Of a stretch of DNA of 64,000 nucleotides, positions 22,418 through 37,200 are shown piece by piece. A model generated the notes under the pieces. That model did no database searches and was not told where the DNA came from. It saw only the letters and a list, made by a program, of their open reading frames with translations. Source of the DNA: Symbiodinium natans (Eukaryota; Sar; Dinophyceae; Suessiales; Symbiodiniaceae); the NCBI GenBank assembly GCA_905221605.1, contig CAJNDS010002790.1, forward strand, positions 391,501 to 455,500. Reading direction: 5' to 3'. Made by a program: the position numbers and the translations under genes. Each line of letters begins with the position of its first letter. Positions within the stretch are counted from its first letter, which is position 1.

Positions 22418-24216
22418 TGTGCGTGTGCGTGTGCGTGCGCGTGTGCGTGTGCGTGCGCGTGCGCGTGCGTACGTGCGTGCGTGCGCGCGTGCGTGCGTGT
22501 GTGTCTGTCTCTGTCTGTGTGCGAACATACTTTCTGCACGGACCCACGAAATTCCTTATTTGGGCTGCATGACCTGCAAAACACTATGTCACTAGGTTCT
22601 GGAAGGGTACGCCAAAAACCCTAAACCCGAAACCCTAAACTGAACCCTAAATCCTATAATCCCTAAACCCCAAGGTTGGGGCCCAAAACCTGCTGTAAGT
22701 CCTTCCACCGCGCCTCCCCGACGCCAAGTCGATGAGGCGAGCCCGACAGTCCTCGGTGTGTTGATCCAAGAGGGCCGGGACAAGGGGGGGGGGGGGGGGG
22801 GGTTAGGGTTTAGGGTTTAGGGTTTAGAAGGTTTGGGGTTTAGGGTTTACGGTTTAGTTTTTTAAAATTGAGGAGGGGGGGGGGGAGGCGGAGGGTATGG
22901 GGTTTGCAGGGTTGAACGCTCGTTTTTAGAGTTGGCCTTAGGACTTTTGGATGCAGGATCTTGGTCTGCTTAGGGAAGGGGATTCGTGTGGACTGCGGTT
23001 GAAAACTTGTGCGGGGGGGATGGGGGTGGGGAGTGGGGAGTTTTGGTTGGGCTTTTTGCTTGGGCCAAAATAAAGACACCAATGGTGAACTGCACAGAGC
23101 CCTAAACCTTATAAAGCCTAGACCCCAAGAGTAACTTAGGAATCAAAAAGGGTGCCCTTTTTAATTTCAGCGGCCTTATAGGGGAATAAGGGCGCCTGCT
23201 CTGGGTTCACAGAAGCTACTTCCACTGAAAAAAAGCCAAGGCCGCGGCCACGTGGCCGGTAGCAACCAGCTGCCCCAAGTGTCGAGTGCAAGAGGACGTG
23301 ACCTGGGGGCTTGGGATATGATAAGCCCTAAATGGGGCCCAAAAATCCAGTAGGGTTTCAGGGTTTGGGATGTAGGGTTGCTTTGGGCTTCGGCTGGTTG
23401 AGGGTTTGGGTTTGAAGGTTTGGAGGTTGCGGAGCTCTGGGGTTGCGGAGTTTGGGATGCAGGGCATTGGGCTTAAACTAGTTGCGGGTTTGGATGTGAG
23501 GTTCAGGGTCCCTAAACCCTAAACCCTAAACCCTAAACCCCAAACCCTAAAACCTAAACCCTAAACCCATATCTTAACAAGCTCTTCGGGGATGGGTGCA
23601 CGGACATGCAGCTGGGTCTCGGTTCGCTGCTTAGGCTTGGGGCTTCTGGGATGCCCAGTCCAGGTTTGGGCTTTAGTTAGGGTTTAGGGTTTAGGGTTCA
23701 GGGTTCAGGGTTCAGGGTTCAGGGTTCAGGGTTCAGGGTTTAGGGTTTGGGCCTGCTATCTGGTGCTGGCTATGTCTGGCGGGGCGGCCGGGAGCACAGC
23801 CCTAAACCTTGTTTTTGAGTAATGCAGTTGAGTCGGTTACTATGCACGATTATCATTCATTTCGATTAAAGGGGATCATCGTGGAGGGAAGCCAAAGCCC
23901 AATAAACCTCATAACCCGGCACCCTGCACCCTAAACCCTAAACCCCAAACCCCAAACCCCAAACCCTAAACCCTAAACCCTACAAGCCCCCCCCCCCCCC
24001 AAATGCCGAGCCAGGCCACTGCAGCGCTTGCAGATGCACCTCCTGAGCTCTCGCCTGCCGGCGCGCAGGCGCGCAGGCGCGCGCGCCGGATCCGAAGCCC
24101 CCCCCAGACTCTAAACGCACGCACATGTGGGCAACCATATCTCCATGTATATGTATATATACACGCATATACATATGTATATATATATATATATATATGC
24201 ATGTGTATATATATAT

Positions 24217-24256
<40 letters not shown>

Positions 24257-27200
24257 AGAGATAGATAGAGATGTATGCATGTTCATGTTGAGAACATATC
24301 CGCAAGATGCATCTATGAGTTTCGCTTCTAGAAGTTCAGGCGTGAGAGTGTGTGTGTGGTGCATTCGGGCCCTAAACCCTAAACCCTAAACCCTAAACCC
24401 TAAACCCTAAACCCTAAACCCTAAACCCTAAACCCTAAACCCTAAACCGCGCAGGCCTAGCGGCATCAGATCCAAGACCTGCGCCGGGGACACGAAAAGA
24501 AGTCGTCGGGTCGGTATCGGTTTAGGGTTGAGGGTTTAGGGTTTAGGGTTTAGGGTTTAGAGGTTTAGGAGTTCAGGGGTTTAGGGTTTCGAGGTTTAGG
24601 AGTTTAGGAGTTTAGGGTTTAGGGTTTCGAGGTTTAGGAGTTTAGGGGTTTAGGGTTTAGGGTTTCGAGGTTTAGGAGTTTTGGGGTTTAGGATTTAGGG
24701 GTAAGGGTTTAGGCTTAGGGGCGTAGGGTTTAGGGGTTAGGGTTTAGGCTTAGGGGTTTCGGGGTTTGGGGGTTCAGGGGTTTAGGGTTCCTTTTGTTTT
24801 GGGTTTAGGGCTTAGGGTTTAGGGTTTAGGGCTTAGGGTTCAACCCTAGACCCTGAAGGGCTATAGGGGCTCAGGGTCCCCCGACCCTTCAACGCACTTG
24901 AGGGGGGTTGAGGGTTGAGAGATTAGGGTGGAGGGTTCCAATAAGGGCTTGTGGTTGAGAACCCCCCCCCCTCCCGGGTTCAGAGTTCAGGGTTCAGGGT
25001 TCAGGGTTCAGGGTTTTGGGTTTTGGGTTTTGGGTTTAGGATATGGGCCTTCCAACCCCCTGTGCCTTGTTGACAGGGACTGGCGCGGAGGTGGTCCTCC
25101 TTCGAGATCCTTCTGGTGCAAGCTGCTCCCCTTCGGTTTCCGCAACCCGAAACCCATGGGGGACGCCACGTGGGATGCCTGGAGCCTGGTGAGTCCTGAC
25201 GTATGCTGCCGGCTCGAGACAGGCGTGACTTTCACCTGAGAAGTCTTCTGGGTCTTCCTCCGGAAGAGGATCTGTCATTGGCACAGATGAGGAGGGTGGT
25301 CCAGCCTGGCGAACCCACACCCCAGTCGAGTCGATGCGCCGTAGGGAATGACTTGGTTGGTAGGTGCAGAGATAAAGTGCGCTGTAGGGAATGACTTGGT
25401 TGGTAGGTGCAGAGATAAAGGCTGGCCAGGAGCACTGGGTACTTCTGACCCCGACGATAATGGTCCTTCTAAGCCCCCCGAAGACCTATAAGACTCTAAG
25501 TAGGTTATGAGTAGACTTATAATTGAGGTTATAAGTTAAGTCCCCATGAAACTCCAAGCTGTAGCCTTGGAAACAAGACATGGTATCTAAAGGCGATTGC
25601 TGGTAAAAATGTAACGTTGAAGAGAAACATTGAAACACTAAACCCTAAACCCTGAAAACCTTGAGAGAACGAAAGAGGGGATGGATGGTGGGCAGACCAG
25701 GATGGAGGTCTTGCAATCCCCAGAATCAACCCTATGATAGGTAGAACAACCCTGTAAAAAGGGGGCCTTCTTAAGAGAATGTAGGGTATAAAGCCGGATT
25801 ATGGGGAAGAAAACCCCTTCAGGGGCCTTTTTAAGGGATTGCAGGGTAGAATAGCCCATCCTGGTGTTTGGTGGGCCTACTATAGGGGCCTGAATAATTC
25901 GAACAGGGTGTTGGGGGTCATTAGTCAGTAGAGTATATACTTTATATAGAGATCATAAGGGAACACGATTATAGTGATCATTCCGACCCCTATAGAAGTA
26001 TGGGGCATCATCGCCTGCGTGCCCTTCCGAACGTCGAAGATGGCGATCCTGGGAGCTCGCGCATGGCCACGGGGACACGTTTTTGTTGACTCTGGGGCTT
26101 TTGTTTTGGTTATTTGGGGGTGGAAGTGGTGGGTTGATAGAGGGTTTAGAGGGTTTAGGGGGCGAAGCGGGTTTAAGCCGTAGGGTGTGCAAGCTTTGTC
26201 GGCCTTGTAGGGTCTGGAGTTTAAGAACAGGGCTTTCTGGGGCGCTTCGGGGTTCAGGGTCTACTTGGAGGTTCATGGTACTTACTAACCAAGTATATCT
26301 GTACTTATAACCCTACTTATAATGCCCCCTTTATCCCATTTATAAGTAGGCGTATAAGCCCAGTTATAAGTGGCTTTTAAGTCCCATGAACCTTCAAGTA
26401 AGGCTTGGGCCCCCCATTCCCGACTAAGAGCCGCGGTTTAGGGTTTAGGGTTTAGGGTTTAGGGTAACCCTAAACCCTCAAGTGGCCTGGAGGACACGTA
26501 GCCGGCCAGCAGCCGCGCGGTGTCCGTGGGCACCTGTAGGGTTTAGGGTTTAGGGGTTCAGGGGTTCAGGGTTCAGGGTTTAGGGTTTAGGGTAGGGTTT
26601 AGGGTTTAGGGTTTAGGGTTTAGGGTTTAGGGTTTAGGGTTTAGGGTTTAGGGTTTAGGGTTTAGGGTTTAGGGTTTAGGGTTTAGGGTTTAGGGTTTAG
26701 GGTTTAGGGTTTAGGGTTTAGGGTTTAGGGTTTAGGGTTTAGGGTTTAGGGTTTAGGGTTTAGGGTTTAGGGTTTAGGGTTTAGGGTTCCCACCATGGGT
26801 TGATCCCTGAGCACCTAGAAACATGTTCAGGTGTTCAGGGTCAATACCCAGAGAGACGAAGTCAATACAACCCTATGTGTGATTCATAAGGAAGGCAATA
26901 TAGGAGAATTAGAAGAAGGTTTTGGAGTGTTTATTGTATACTTATGAAGGGACCATAAGAGAAAGTAGTAGCATTTATTCCGACGCCTAGATTACCTTAA
27001 GAGATCTCAGGGCTTCGAGGGCTCACCCTAAACCCTAAACCCTAAACCCTAAACCCTAAAACACCCCCCCTAACCCTACGAGCGGTCCTTCTAGCCCCCG
27101 GGACGTAGGAAGGTTTCAGTCTTTCGCGCACACAGCGTCGCAAGGCGAGGCACCCAACAGACGGTCGACGGCACGTCCAGCTCAGAGGCGCCTCTGTGCG

Positions 27201-28204
27201 TTTGTGAGAGGAGTTTAGGGTCTAGGGTCTATAGGGTTTAGGGTCTATAGGGTTTAGGGTTTAGGGTTTAAGGTTTAGGGTTTAGGGTTTAGGGTTTAGG
27301 GTTTAGGGTTTAGGGGGGTAGGGATAGGGTTAGGGTTTAGAAGCTTTCCTTCGTTTTGGCCTGGAAGGTGTAGAGTTGAGGGCAGGAACCAACCCCCACA
27401 TCCCACAAGGTGCTCTTGCCAGCCAGCTTACACCCTCAACCCAGAACCCTATCCCCTATCTTACCAGGATGGGCTATGAGGCCTTCTAATCCCCATACTG
27501 AACCCTACAAAGGGCCTTTTAAGGGATTGTGGGTGGAATAGCCCACCTGGTATGAGGCCTGGAGCCTGCGAAGGGACGCAACGGCTAAAGGTCCCAGTTC
27601 CTCTTTGTTCGGGGTTTAGGGTCGAGCGTTTTGGGTCTGATTCTTGTTCTGTACTTGCAATACTCGTGACGAGGCAAAGAAAAGTATCCCAGAGAAGGAA
27701 CTGGAATTGCGGAATGACTCCTGCAAGGTCTGAACTACCTAGGCTCTGACGTCGTACTTCAGCCGTACCCAGCCCCTGATGCCAAAGAACCATTTGCATC
27801 TTCACAGATTGGGCTGCTTTCCTGTCGGCCCCAGAGTAAGAAGGGCGTCCGCCTCAAGCCTCGCTCCCCCCCCCCCCACCCCCAACCACCCTTCTTGTGA
27901 TTGGGTCTCAAGGGAACCTCTCCTTACAACAAGGCTCTATAACCCTAAGCCCCTGGCCCTGAACCCTAGACGTGAAAAACCTTTAAGCCCTAAACGCAGT
28001 CCTCTACTATTTCCTTACTACGCTGAAGATCTTTTTTAATCGTAGTACCCATGCTGTCCGCATTACCTGTCTTTGCCTTCCTACTTGTTTTTAAAAATAT
28101 ACCCTGTCTACTAATTTGTTTAAGACCCATCCACAAAAAAAGATAGCAACCCCTATATTATTGCCCTGAAGAGGAAGATTGTTTTGTAGATTCCTTTTGT
28201 TTTT

Positions 28205-28245
<41 letters not shown>

Positions 28246-31200
28246 GCCAAGCAAATAAACCCTAACCCTGAACCCTGAACCCTAAACCCTTGCTGCCGTT
28301 AAACGACTGCCTCCACCGGGCTGCCGCAAGACAAGCGAGGCCTGCGGCAGGTATGGGCTGGCGAAGGCGGGGAGGATACTCTGATAACACGAACGTAGTC
28401 ATCGTGCGGGCATGGATGCTCTGGCCATTCGCGCGCACTGGTAACACGAAACGCGTGAAACAACCTGAAACATGCCAAAACCTTCGGGGCCGCAATGAGC
28501 GGCGTTCGCCTAAACTTTGGCATTCCTGCTTAACATACAGTAACACCTCACCAACAGCCTAGGTAACCAACACCTAGGTAGGCTTTCTTCCGCATCCGCG
28601 TCATAGTAACTTCTGATTTGGCTGCCTTGGCACTGCAAACAAGAAGCCCTTGAACCCAAATCCCCCAAAACCGGGGTCTACTTCGTCAGAATAAAAAGGG
28701 GTATTGGGGGCAGTTCTTGTATGTGTTTGGACTGTCACGGGCTGATATCGGTAATGAGGCATGCTCCTGGAGCCCTAAGCCCTAAACCCAAAAGCCCGAA
28801 ACCCTAAACCCTAAACCCTAACCAAAGCAGCGTTGGGCGGGCCTGCATTCGACAGCCTCCCCGCCCTAGCGTCTCGGCCTGGCAACAAGGCTCGAGGGTG
28901 CAAAATTCAGGGCACAGCGACCTATCGGACTGTCTCGATCCATCCGCCGCTTCGGGTAGATACATATGGGCCCTTGTTTGGGAAATGCATACCCCCTATA
29001 TACCCTAAGACACAAGGGCCCATATTCCAGGCTTCATGTCAGTGTCTAGGGACTATAGGGCCTGAGGGACCGTAGGGTTTTAATTCGGGTTTCAGGTCTC
29101 AGGGCTTTTGGGGTTTTTGGCTTGTGATTGATGGAGCCGTAGGGGTCAACACCTGGAAAAAACCTAAACCCTAAACCCTAAACCCTAAACCTCAAACCCT
29201 AAACCCTAAACCCCAAACCCTAAACCCGAAACCCTGAACCCTACACCCCAAATGGCCTCGGCATCCCATAGGCCGACGAGGCCGTCCGCGCACGCTGTGG
29301 CCAAGTAGGGCCTCGCGCGAGGGCCCCCAAAATCTGAGCCTAGACCATGGTTTTCGGGTTTAGGGTTTGGGGTGTTTAGGGTTTAGGGTTTCGGGTTTAG
29401 GGCTCAGGGTTTAGGGTTTCGGGTTTAGGGTTTATCCGAAAGTATGTCGCCTGGGTTCGGGGAAGAACGCCATTGGACCATTTATACTTGGCGAAGGCGG
29501 CCGTGACGCAAGACCTCCCCCGAGGAAACCCCGACAGCAACAGGGGGTTGCTCATGGTGGCTTGCGGTCAAAAAGAACCCTGCATGGTCATTTCTCTAAA
29601 GTAGTAGGGTCCCTTCTTGGGGTTACTAAGCTGAGACGGCACACAAAAAGGGGCCATCAGTTTGAGAACTGGCCACGTCTCAAATGCCATTCTGCAACGA
29701 AGGCCGTCCTACTGCACCCTAAACCCTAAGCCCTAAGCCCTAAACCCGAAACCCTAAGCCTATAGCCTAAAGCTTAAAGCCTAAAGCCTAAAGCCTAAAC
29801 CCTAAACCCTAAACCTTTCCCTTTCGGTCTAAGAACTTACGGGGCTGCGGGGTCATACTTCGAGGGTCATCGGTAGGAGCTATAAGTAGGGTTGCAAGTA
29901 CCCCAAATAAGTGTATAGGTATAGATACCATGCTTAAAACCCTCGTTATGACTACCCATGAACCTCCAGGCAGGGTTTAGGCCTCGTCGTGCTTTCTTCG
30001 GGATTCCGGCATGGTTTTCTAGGGGATTTAGGCGTAGGATGCATGCACCCTACTTCCTCAAAACAGTCTACATGAGCAGGGAAGTTCGGTGGCCTTATGC
30101 CCCAAACAATTGTTTACCCTTCAAGGGTTTCTTTTAAGTGCCTGAGTCCCCCAAAAATGTCAGGGAAGCACAGCCACCAACCCTGTTGCCCCTTGAAGAA
30201 AGCCGCCAGGGCCTGCGGCGATAAGTCAGTTCTCTAACCCTCAACCCGAAACCCTCAAGCCTTTATGGCCCATCCCGCCTAAACCCTAAGGCCTAACCCC
30301 TAAACCCTGGAGGAACCCCCCCAAAAAATCGAATGATCATTCAGAGCAAGCCCTAAACTGTGAACCGGGAGTGCCTTCGTCGGGAATCTGCTTGAGGTTC
30401 ATTAGGGCTTTCTAGGGCTTTACCCTACTCTCAGCTCTCTAGCCCTAAACCCTAAAACCCTACAACCCTAAAAACCTAAAACCCCGAAACCCTAAACCCT
30501 AAACCCTAAACCCTAACCCTAAACCCTAAACCCTAAACCCTAAACCCTAAACCCTAAACCCTGACCGTAAGAGCCGGGCAGGTGCGCGTGATGCTGCATG
30601 GACCACACGGAATCCGTGTGTCCGGGGAGCTCCCCCCGCCGCATGATTCCTTCCAGGTCCCAAAAGGAAGGGTTTAGGGTTTAGGGTTTAGGGTTTAGGG
30701 TTTAGGGTTTAGGGTTTAGGGTTTAGGGTTTAGGGTTTAGGGTTTAGGGTTTAGGGTTTAGGGTTTAGGGTTTAGGGTTTAGGGTTTAGGGTTTAGGGTT
30801 TAGGGTTTCCAGGTTGGCCCCGGCCCCGGAACCCCTTGACAAATATTCCTTTAGGGCTTAGGGTTGAGGGTTTGGGGCTTAGGAATCGCAAATCTGAATA
30901 CTACTCATTGCTCCTGACCCTAGTCCCTATATTGCCCTTATGAGGAAGAATAGTTCTGTTTCTTTGGAGGATTCTTAATTAAGCACATAGTAGGAATATG
31001 ATCCTCTTAAGCCCAATAAGGGTGAAAACATGCAATACCCCAAAACCCTGCCTAGCTCTGTGGAAATATAGGGCGTGTTTTTTTCGAAAGCCGCTCAAGG
31101 AGCTTCTTCTTACAAGCATTAGAAGGGTCATCAAGGAGCTTCACCGGCCCTCAAACCCTAAACCCTAAATCCTAAACCGTCTATCCCCCACTCCACAGAA

Positions 31201-34200
31201 CACCCCTTCCTGTCTCATAACGCGGTCTATGAAGGGGACCTGACCCTTCAGAAAGGCAAAGAGAGTACCACTAGGAAGGGTTAGGGTTTATATACCCTAA
31301 ACCCTAAACTCTAAACTCTAAACTCTAAACCCTACACCGTTAGCCTAAACCCTAAACCCTAAACCCTAAACCCTAAACCCTAAACCCTAAACCCTAAACC
31401 CTAAACCCTAAACCCTAAACCCTAAACATCCCTAAACCCTAAACCCTAAACCCTAAGCTAGGGTTGAGGGTTTATGTATCGGGTACAGGGAATGCAGTGT
31501 TCGGCGTTTGGGGCCGTGCTCTAAACCAAAGCCGGCTCCGGAACCTCTTACCCACAAGATGTCTCATATCAGTAGATGGGTAGTATTCTAAATTAGGGTT
31601 TAGGGTTTAGGGTCCCTTTTTCAAAGGGGACCCCGATTTAGGAAACTACCCAGGTGCTTCGACCTCTTGTAGGGAATCCTCCGAAACCTCACACCCCTCA
31701 GCCCCGAAACGCGGCAGCCCCAAGCCCTCTTATGTTTGTTTATTCGTTTAGATTTTTGTTGAGGAGGAGATGGGGGGGGGGGGGGGGGGGGGACCCATTC
31801 CTCATTGACTTGCCCCCACAGAAAGGAACTAGAATCGGGCCGGGCTAGGTAAACTCTCCACCCTAAAGCATCGTTCCCAACTTTACATACTCTGGCCACT
31901 CACTGCGCCCTCGAGTTTCTGGGCGATACCTGCTACTTCAAAGGCAGTTGCTACTGTAGGGTGTCGCTCTCAACAAAAGGAGCCCAAAAGACTATAAATC
32001 CTACACCTATACTCCCCTCAGAACCTTAATAAACATGTTTTTTTTTGTGTAATGTCCTCTTGGGTTTTATATAAACAAAAACTTTAAAAAAAGAATTCCC
32101 CAAGGTGGAGATAGACACCTAGGCGCCCTCGTGATGGCCTTCGCCACCTTCGGGAAGCGCCCAAGCCCGGATGGTGCTATCCTGAAGCAGAGTCTCGTGC
32201 CCGGTGTGAAAGCAAAGCAGTTCGGTTGAATGGTGCCTCTAAACCCTAAACCCTAAACCCTAAACCCTAAACCCTAAACCCTAAACCCTAAACCCTAAAC
32301 CCTAAACCCTAAACCCTAAACCCTAAACCCCGTGATGGCTCGATCCGCGCAGGCCCACTGGGGCACGGGCCATGCCGGCGCTGAAGAGCGTGCGGTCCTG
32401 TACCCAAGCGGCCGAGGGCTACTTGGAGGTGCATGGTTTAGGGTTTAGGGTTTAGGGTTTAGGGTTTAGGGTTTAGGGTTTAGGGTTCGCCAAGTAAGGG
32501 ATCCGAAGGATGGGCCCTTAGTTTGGGTCTCCCCTGTTACATAACTCCCTCATATACACTATACATAACAAGGGCCCATACTTTGGATCCCTTTCAAGCC
32601 CTTCAAACCCTAAACCCTAAACCCCTATGAACCTCCATAAACCTTATACACGCTACAAACCGACGCCCTCAGGTCTCACGGGTGTTTAGGGTTTAGGTTG
32701 AAAGGTTTTTCGTGATTTCAAAACCTTTGAGGCTCTTGATATAAATTCCAAGAACACTCAAGCCCGGAAGCCCTTACGTCTCGCCCCAAGTCTTATGAAA
32801 CCTCAGGTCCCAAACCCCTCCCTCCTTGCTCGATACCCTAAACCCCGAAACTCCTAAGTCCTGCCCCCCCCTCCAGACACTAAAATTACCCTAAACCTTA
32901 AACCCTAAACCCTAAACCTTAAACCCTAAACCCTAAACCCTAAACCCTAAACCCTAAACCCTAAACCTTAAACCCTAAACCCTGAAACGTATGGCTCGAC
33001 CGTATAAGACCTAACAAGCCCCAACCCCGCAACCGCCGGAAGCCATAAGCTCTGAATCCCATAGCCCCAAGCGCTCTAATGCCGGGTTGAGGGTTTAGGG
33101 TTTAGGGTTTAGGGTTTAGGGTTTAGGGCTAGGGTCTAGGCGGTCAGGGTTGCGGGCTAGGGTTTAGGGTCTCGACTCCCTAAGACCCGAGACTCGCGAT
33201 GCTCGGTGGAAGCCCTCGGGGCCTGCGGCCGAAACGCCAGGGCCAGCACGGGCGCGGCGTGCCCGCGGAGCTGGGATCGGGCTGAGTTCACATGGTCCCC
33301 GCAACCCTAAACCCCAGACCCCAACCCTGAACCCTACACCCTAAACCCTGAACCGTAAACCCTTCAGGGTGCAGGGTTGAGGGTTAAGAGGGGGCTTGGG
33401 GTCTGGTTCTGTTTGTGCTGAGGGCATATCACCCTAGAGGTTTAGGGTTCAGGGTTCGGGGGTTCAGGGTTTAGGGTTTAGGGTACGTTCCAGTGTTCAA
33501 CTTCTGAGGCTTGAGGGTTTGTAACCTCACCCTCAACGCTATTAACACCCCACTCCCAGAACCCTAGGTCTACTTCTGTCCAGGGTCTTGGTGAAGCCCA
33601 AGCCCTAAGCCCTATAAGCCCTAACCCCTGTGATTCCAAAACTTACTGGTGCAGACCTTTTCCCTGTAACTATATTACAATAAGGGCACCCTTCTTTGGG
33701 GTCCGTTACTTTCTCAGGAAACCCATAGCCCAAAAAAAAAGGGGCAAAGGGTACCAGTGGGCCACCAAGTTTATAGAAGGGCCGACACGAGGCTTGCAAA
33801 GGTCTGCAGAGGGATAATCGAAGGCATATCGGGCCCATGCCTGGGAGATAGAAAATCCTCTAGAACCCTCAGCACTGGAAAACCCTAATGGAGGCCCAGG
33901 GTACCCAGTAACCCTGTACAAGCGTAGTGAGAAGCCACATATAAGCCCATCAAGTACCCTAACAGCGATTTTTTGGGTCTAAGTACCGTGAACCTCCAAG
34001 TAGACCCGTCAAACCCCAAACCCCAAACCCTCACCCAAATCTGCCGCCGAAGTTGTCCCGGGGGCGCGGCAGCTGCATAGGGCTCGAGCTCGTCGGCGTC
34101 CGGCATCCTCGGCAACATTAGGGCTCCGCGGTTTAGGGTTTAGGGTTTAGGGTTCAGGGTCTAGGGTCTAGGGTTTAGGGTTTAGGGTTTAGGGTCTAGG

Positions 34201-37200
34201 GTCTAGGGTTTAGGGTCTAGGGTCTAGGGTTTAAGGTTTAGGGTTTAGGGTTTAGGGTTTAGGGCTGCGCGTGAGCACTTCGGCAGCAGATTTGGGCGAG
34301 GAGCCACGCCGTACATACATACATGCATACATACATACAGCGGTTTTCCTGATCAGGGTTTGGTGTGTGTTTGGGAGTGGTCTTCGGTAGTCCTGAAACG
34401 TCTGCGCGAGACCTCGAGGTTCCAGTGCTTCGGGCTTTTCGGACGTCGTAGGCTGCTGACGGTGGGGTCGTTTCAGGGCGCCTCGGGCCTAGGGAGGTTG
34501 AGGGTTTAGGGTTTAGGGGTTTATGGGGTTTAGGGGTTTAGGGTTAAGAGGTTTAGGGGTTTATGGGGTTTATGGGGTTTAGGGGTTTAGGGGTTTAGGG
34601 GTTTAGGGGTTTTGGGGTTTAGGGGTTTAGGGGCTTAGGGTTTAGGGTTTAGGGGTTTGGGGCTTAGGGTTTAGGGGTTTGAAGTTCGGGTGTTTCGGAG
34701 GCATATCTCTCCAGAGCTCCACCCCACCGAAGGCCAGGTCCCTGTCTGGGCGTTCATCATGGGGTTGTCCCAAAAAGCCAAACAATTTTTGATTAAGGAA
34801 TATACCTCAAATGTCAGATAAAGGGTCCCTTGATCAACTAAGGTCATATGCCTTAATAGAAGGATATTGGGCTCTTTGGGATACCTTGGACCCCCGAGGT
34901 TGTGCCCCTTGGGTTTTGGGGACCCTTTTCGAAGATCCACTAGGGGAATATAAGGGCCATATTCAGAGCATGTTAAGGAAAACCTTTAGGAACTAACCCT
35001 AAACCCTAATCTCTAAACCCTAATTAACCCCTAAACCCTAAACCCCAAACCCTGAACCCTAAACCCTAAACCTAAATCCCCTGATCTGTCCGTTCAGTCA
35101 GCTCAGGGGCGGACTGCCAGATGCCGCTGAGGTCCCAGCACTTCACCACCACATCCTCCCCGCTGCACAAAAACTCAAGCTGCGGTATAGGGTTTAGGGT
35201 TTAGGGTTTAGGGTTTAGGGCTTAGGGTTTAGGGTTTAGGGCTTAGGGCTTAGGGTTTAGGATTTAGGGTTTAGGGTTCAGGGTTTAGGGTTTACGCAGT
35301 TCTTTGCGTGGCTATAAGTACCCTATAAGCAGACGTTTACGTCCTGCGCATCGGAACCGTGAACCCTAAAACCTTCAGTTCAAGGGAAACATACTCAGAC
35401 CGCCAAGGATGCACCCCCGAAAGGCTTCCATGACATACTTCGAATCTGGCTCTTACATTCCTTAGAGGATCTTTAGAAGGGTCCCCAAAACCCAAGGGTA
35501 CAACCTTAGGCGTACAAGGCCGAATCCCCTGACAAGTGGGTCTTTAAGGCATGGCGGCTTACTTTAGGAGCCCTAAACCCTAAATTCAAGAGCAACCGGG
35601 ACTTGAAACAAAAATTGCCAGGTCATACCCTAAACCCTACACCCGAATTTAAACCCTAAACCCTAAACCCTGCCTCATCCCTAAACCCTGGCCCCGACCC
35701 GAACCCCGAATCCCTAAACCCTAAGACCTCCAAGACACCAAAGAGCTTTAAGAACAAATGCTAATGACCTGATAGGATTTAGGATTTGGTGTTCAGGGTT
35801 TAGTATGAGCTATGACCCCTCCGCCCTAAGCAAAACCAAGAGCGAACCTCGCCGGATGTGACCAGCAGTGAGCTTTTGTCGTCCAGGAGGACCTTGCTCC
35901 CAATGTGGGTTTTGGGTTTGGGTTTAGGGTTCGTTCAGGTTCTGGGGGTTTCGCGGTTTAGGTGTTTAGGGGCTTAGGGTTTATAGGGTTTAGCGGATAC
36001 GTCAACTCTTCCGGGCGTCCTGAGAAATGTCCGTGCGGCGCGCCCTTTAAGATCAACTGTTGGGCCTCTCTGTCCCTATCTTAAGTTCGTATATAACCTA
36101 AACCCAGGAAAAACCTGGGAATAAACGGCTTTTTGGTTTTAAGGGCTTTATAAGGGAACCCCAGCCCTAAAAAAAGGAAGTACGGGCCCCCGCCGGGTCC
36201 TAGTAAATTCATCCCCTTTACAAAACATAAAAATCCTCTGAGCAGGGACAAAGTCAGCTTCGACTGTTCAGGGAGGGGAACACACTAAAGCAGCTACAAC
36301 AGTGCCTAAACCCTAAACCCTAAACCCTAAACCCTAAACCCTAAACCCTGAAGCTGACAGAGGTAAACACATCTGAACCCTGTGCAGCGCCCTGAAGCTT
36401 GGGATCTCCGCTGCTCAGAGATCCGCACAGATCGGATGAAGACTCGAGCCGGCCTACCCTGAGGTTTGGGGTTTAGGGTTTGGGGTTTCGGGTTTAGGGT
36501 TTGGGGTTTAGGGTTTGGGGTTTAGGGTTTGGGGTTTGGGGTTTAGGGTTTCGGGTTTAGGGTTTGGGGTTTAGGGTTTGGGGTTTAGGGTTTCGGGTTT
36601 AGGGTTTGGGGTTTGGGGTTTGGGGTTTAGGGTTTAGGGTTTAGGGTTTGGGGTTTAGGGTTTGGGGTTTGGGGTTTAGGGTTTGGGGTTTGGGGTCCCT
36701 AAACCATAAACCTCCAACTCTGAATTTCAACGCTGGGGTCACTCCCCACAGTGGCCACTGCTGGATTGCGCCCCCCAAAACTTTGGGGGGACTGAATGAT
36801 AGGGGATAGGATTAGGGGGACCCTTGGGGATAGACCCTCTGAATAAGGTCCCTGTTTAAGTGAGGCAGAAGAAGGTTAAGAAGGGTTCCCTTTCAAGGGT
36901 CCCCCTTATCCTACCCTAGGAGCCCTGAAAGGGCCGAGGGCTTAGGGTTTCCGATCCGTTTTGCTTGCCTAAGGATTCATTTATGTGAGGTTCAAACCCC
37001 AATGATAAGTCTACCTATGTCCTACTTAGAGGTCTTCGGGGGCTCATAGGTGCAGTTATAGTTGGGGTTGTTTCTTAAGCACCCATGAAACTCCAAGTGC
37101 CCCAGATGTGGGGCGCCTTTGGTCCCCAAGAAACCCACCTCAACCCTAAACCCTAAACCCGAAACCCTAACCCCGAAACCCTAAACCCTAAACCCTAAAA

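Larger units (their letters stand above)
20561..22716. other. Intron: heptamers, palindrome, minisatellite, assembly gap
   Basis: TTCAGGG/TTTAGGG array at 20601-20698, an AT-rich palindromic element at 21414-21473, the GTGGGTGC/GT satellite at 21530-22515 with the N gap, and non-repetitive sequence (20700-21410) with no convincing exon. Confidence 0.6.

Noticed and set aside
21457-22624. Long His/Thr-rich and Cys/Val-rich frames on both strands
   Set aside because: They are translations of GT-rich tandem repeat and cross the N gap.
25070-25190. Plus-strand exon with canonical AG and GTGAGT sites
   Set aside because: It would be the only gene on the plus strand here and no domain or neighbouring exon supports it.
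26593-26787. Long TTTAGGG array as a true chromosome end
   Set aside because: Arrays of both orientations occur throughout, between exons of single genes, so none marks an end.
36340-36460. Coding-like islet as a striatin exon
   Set aside because: Exons 37219-37297 and 35848-35896 join in phase and complete the WD strand without it.
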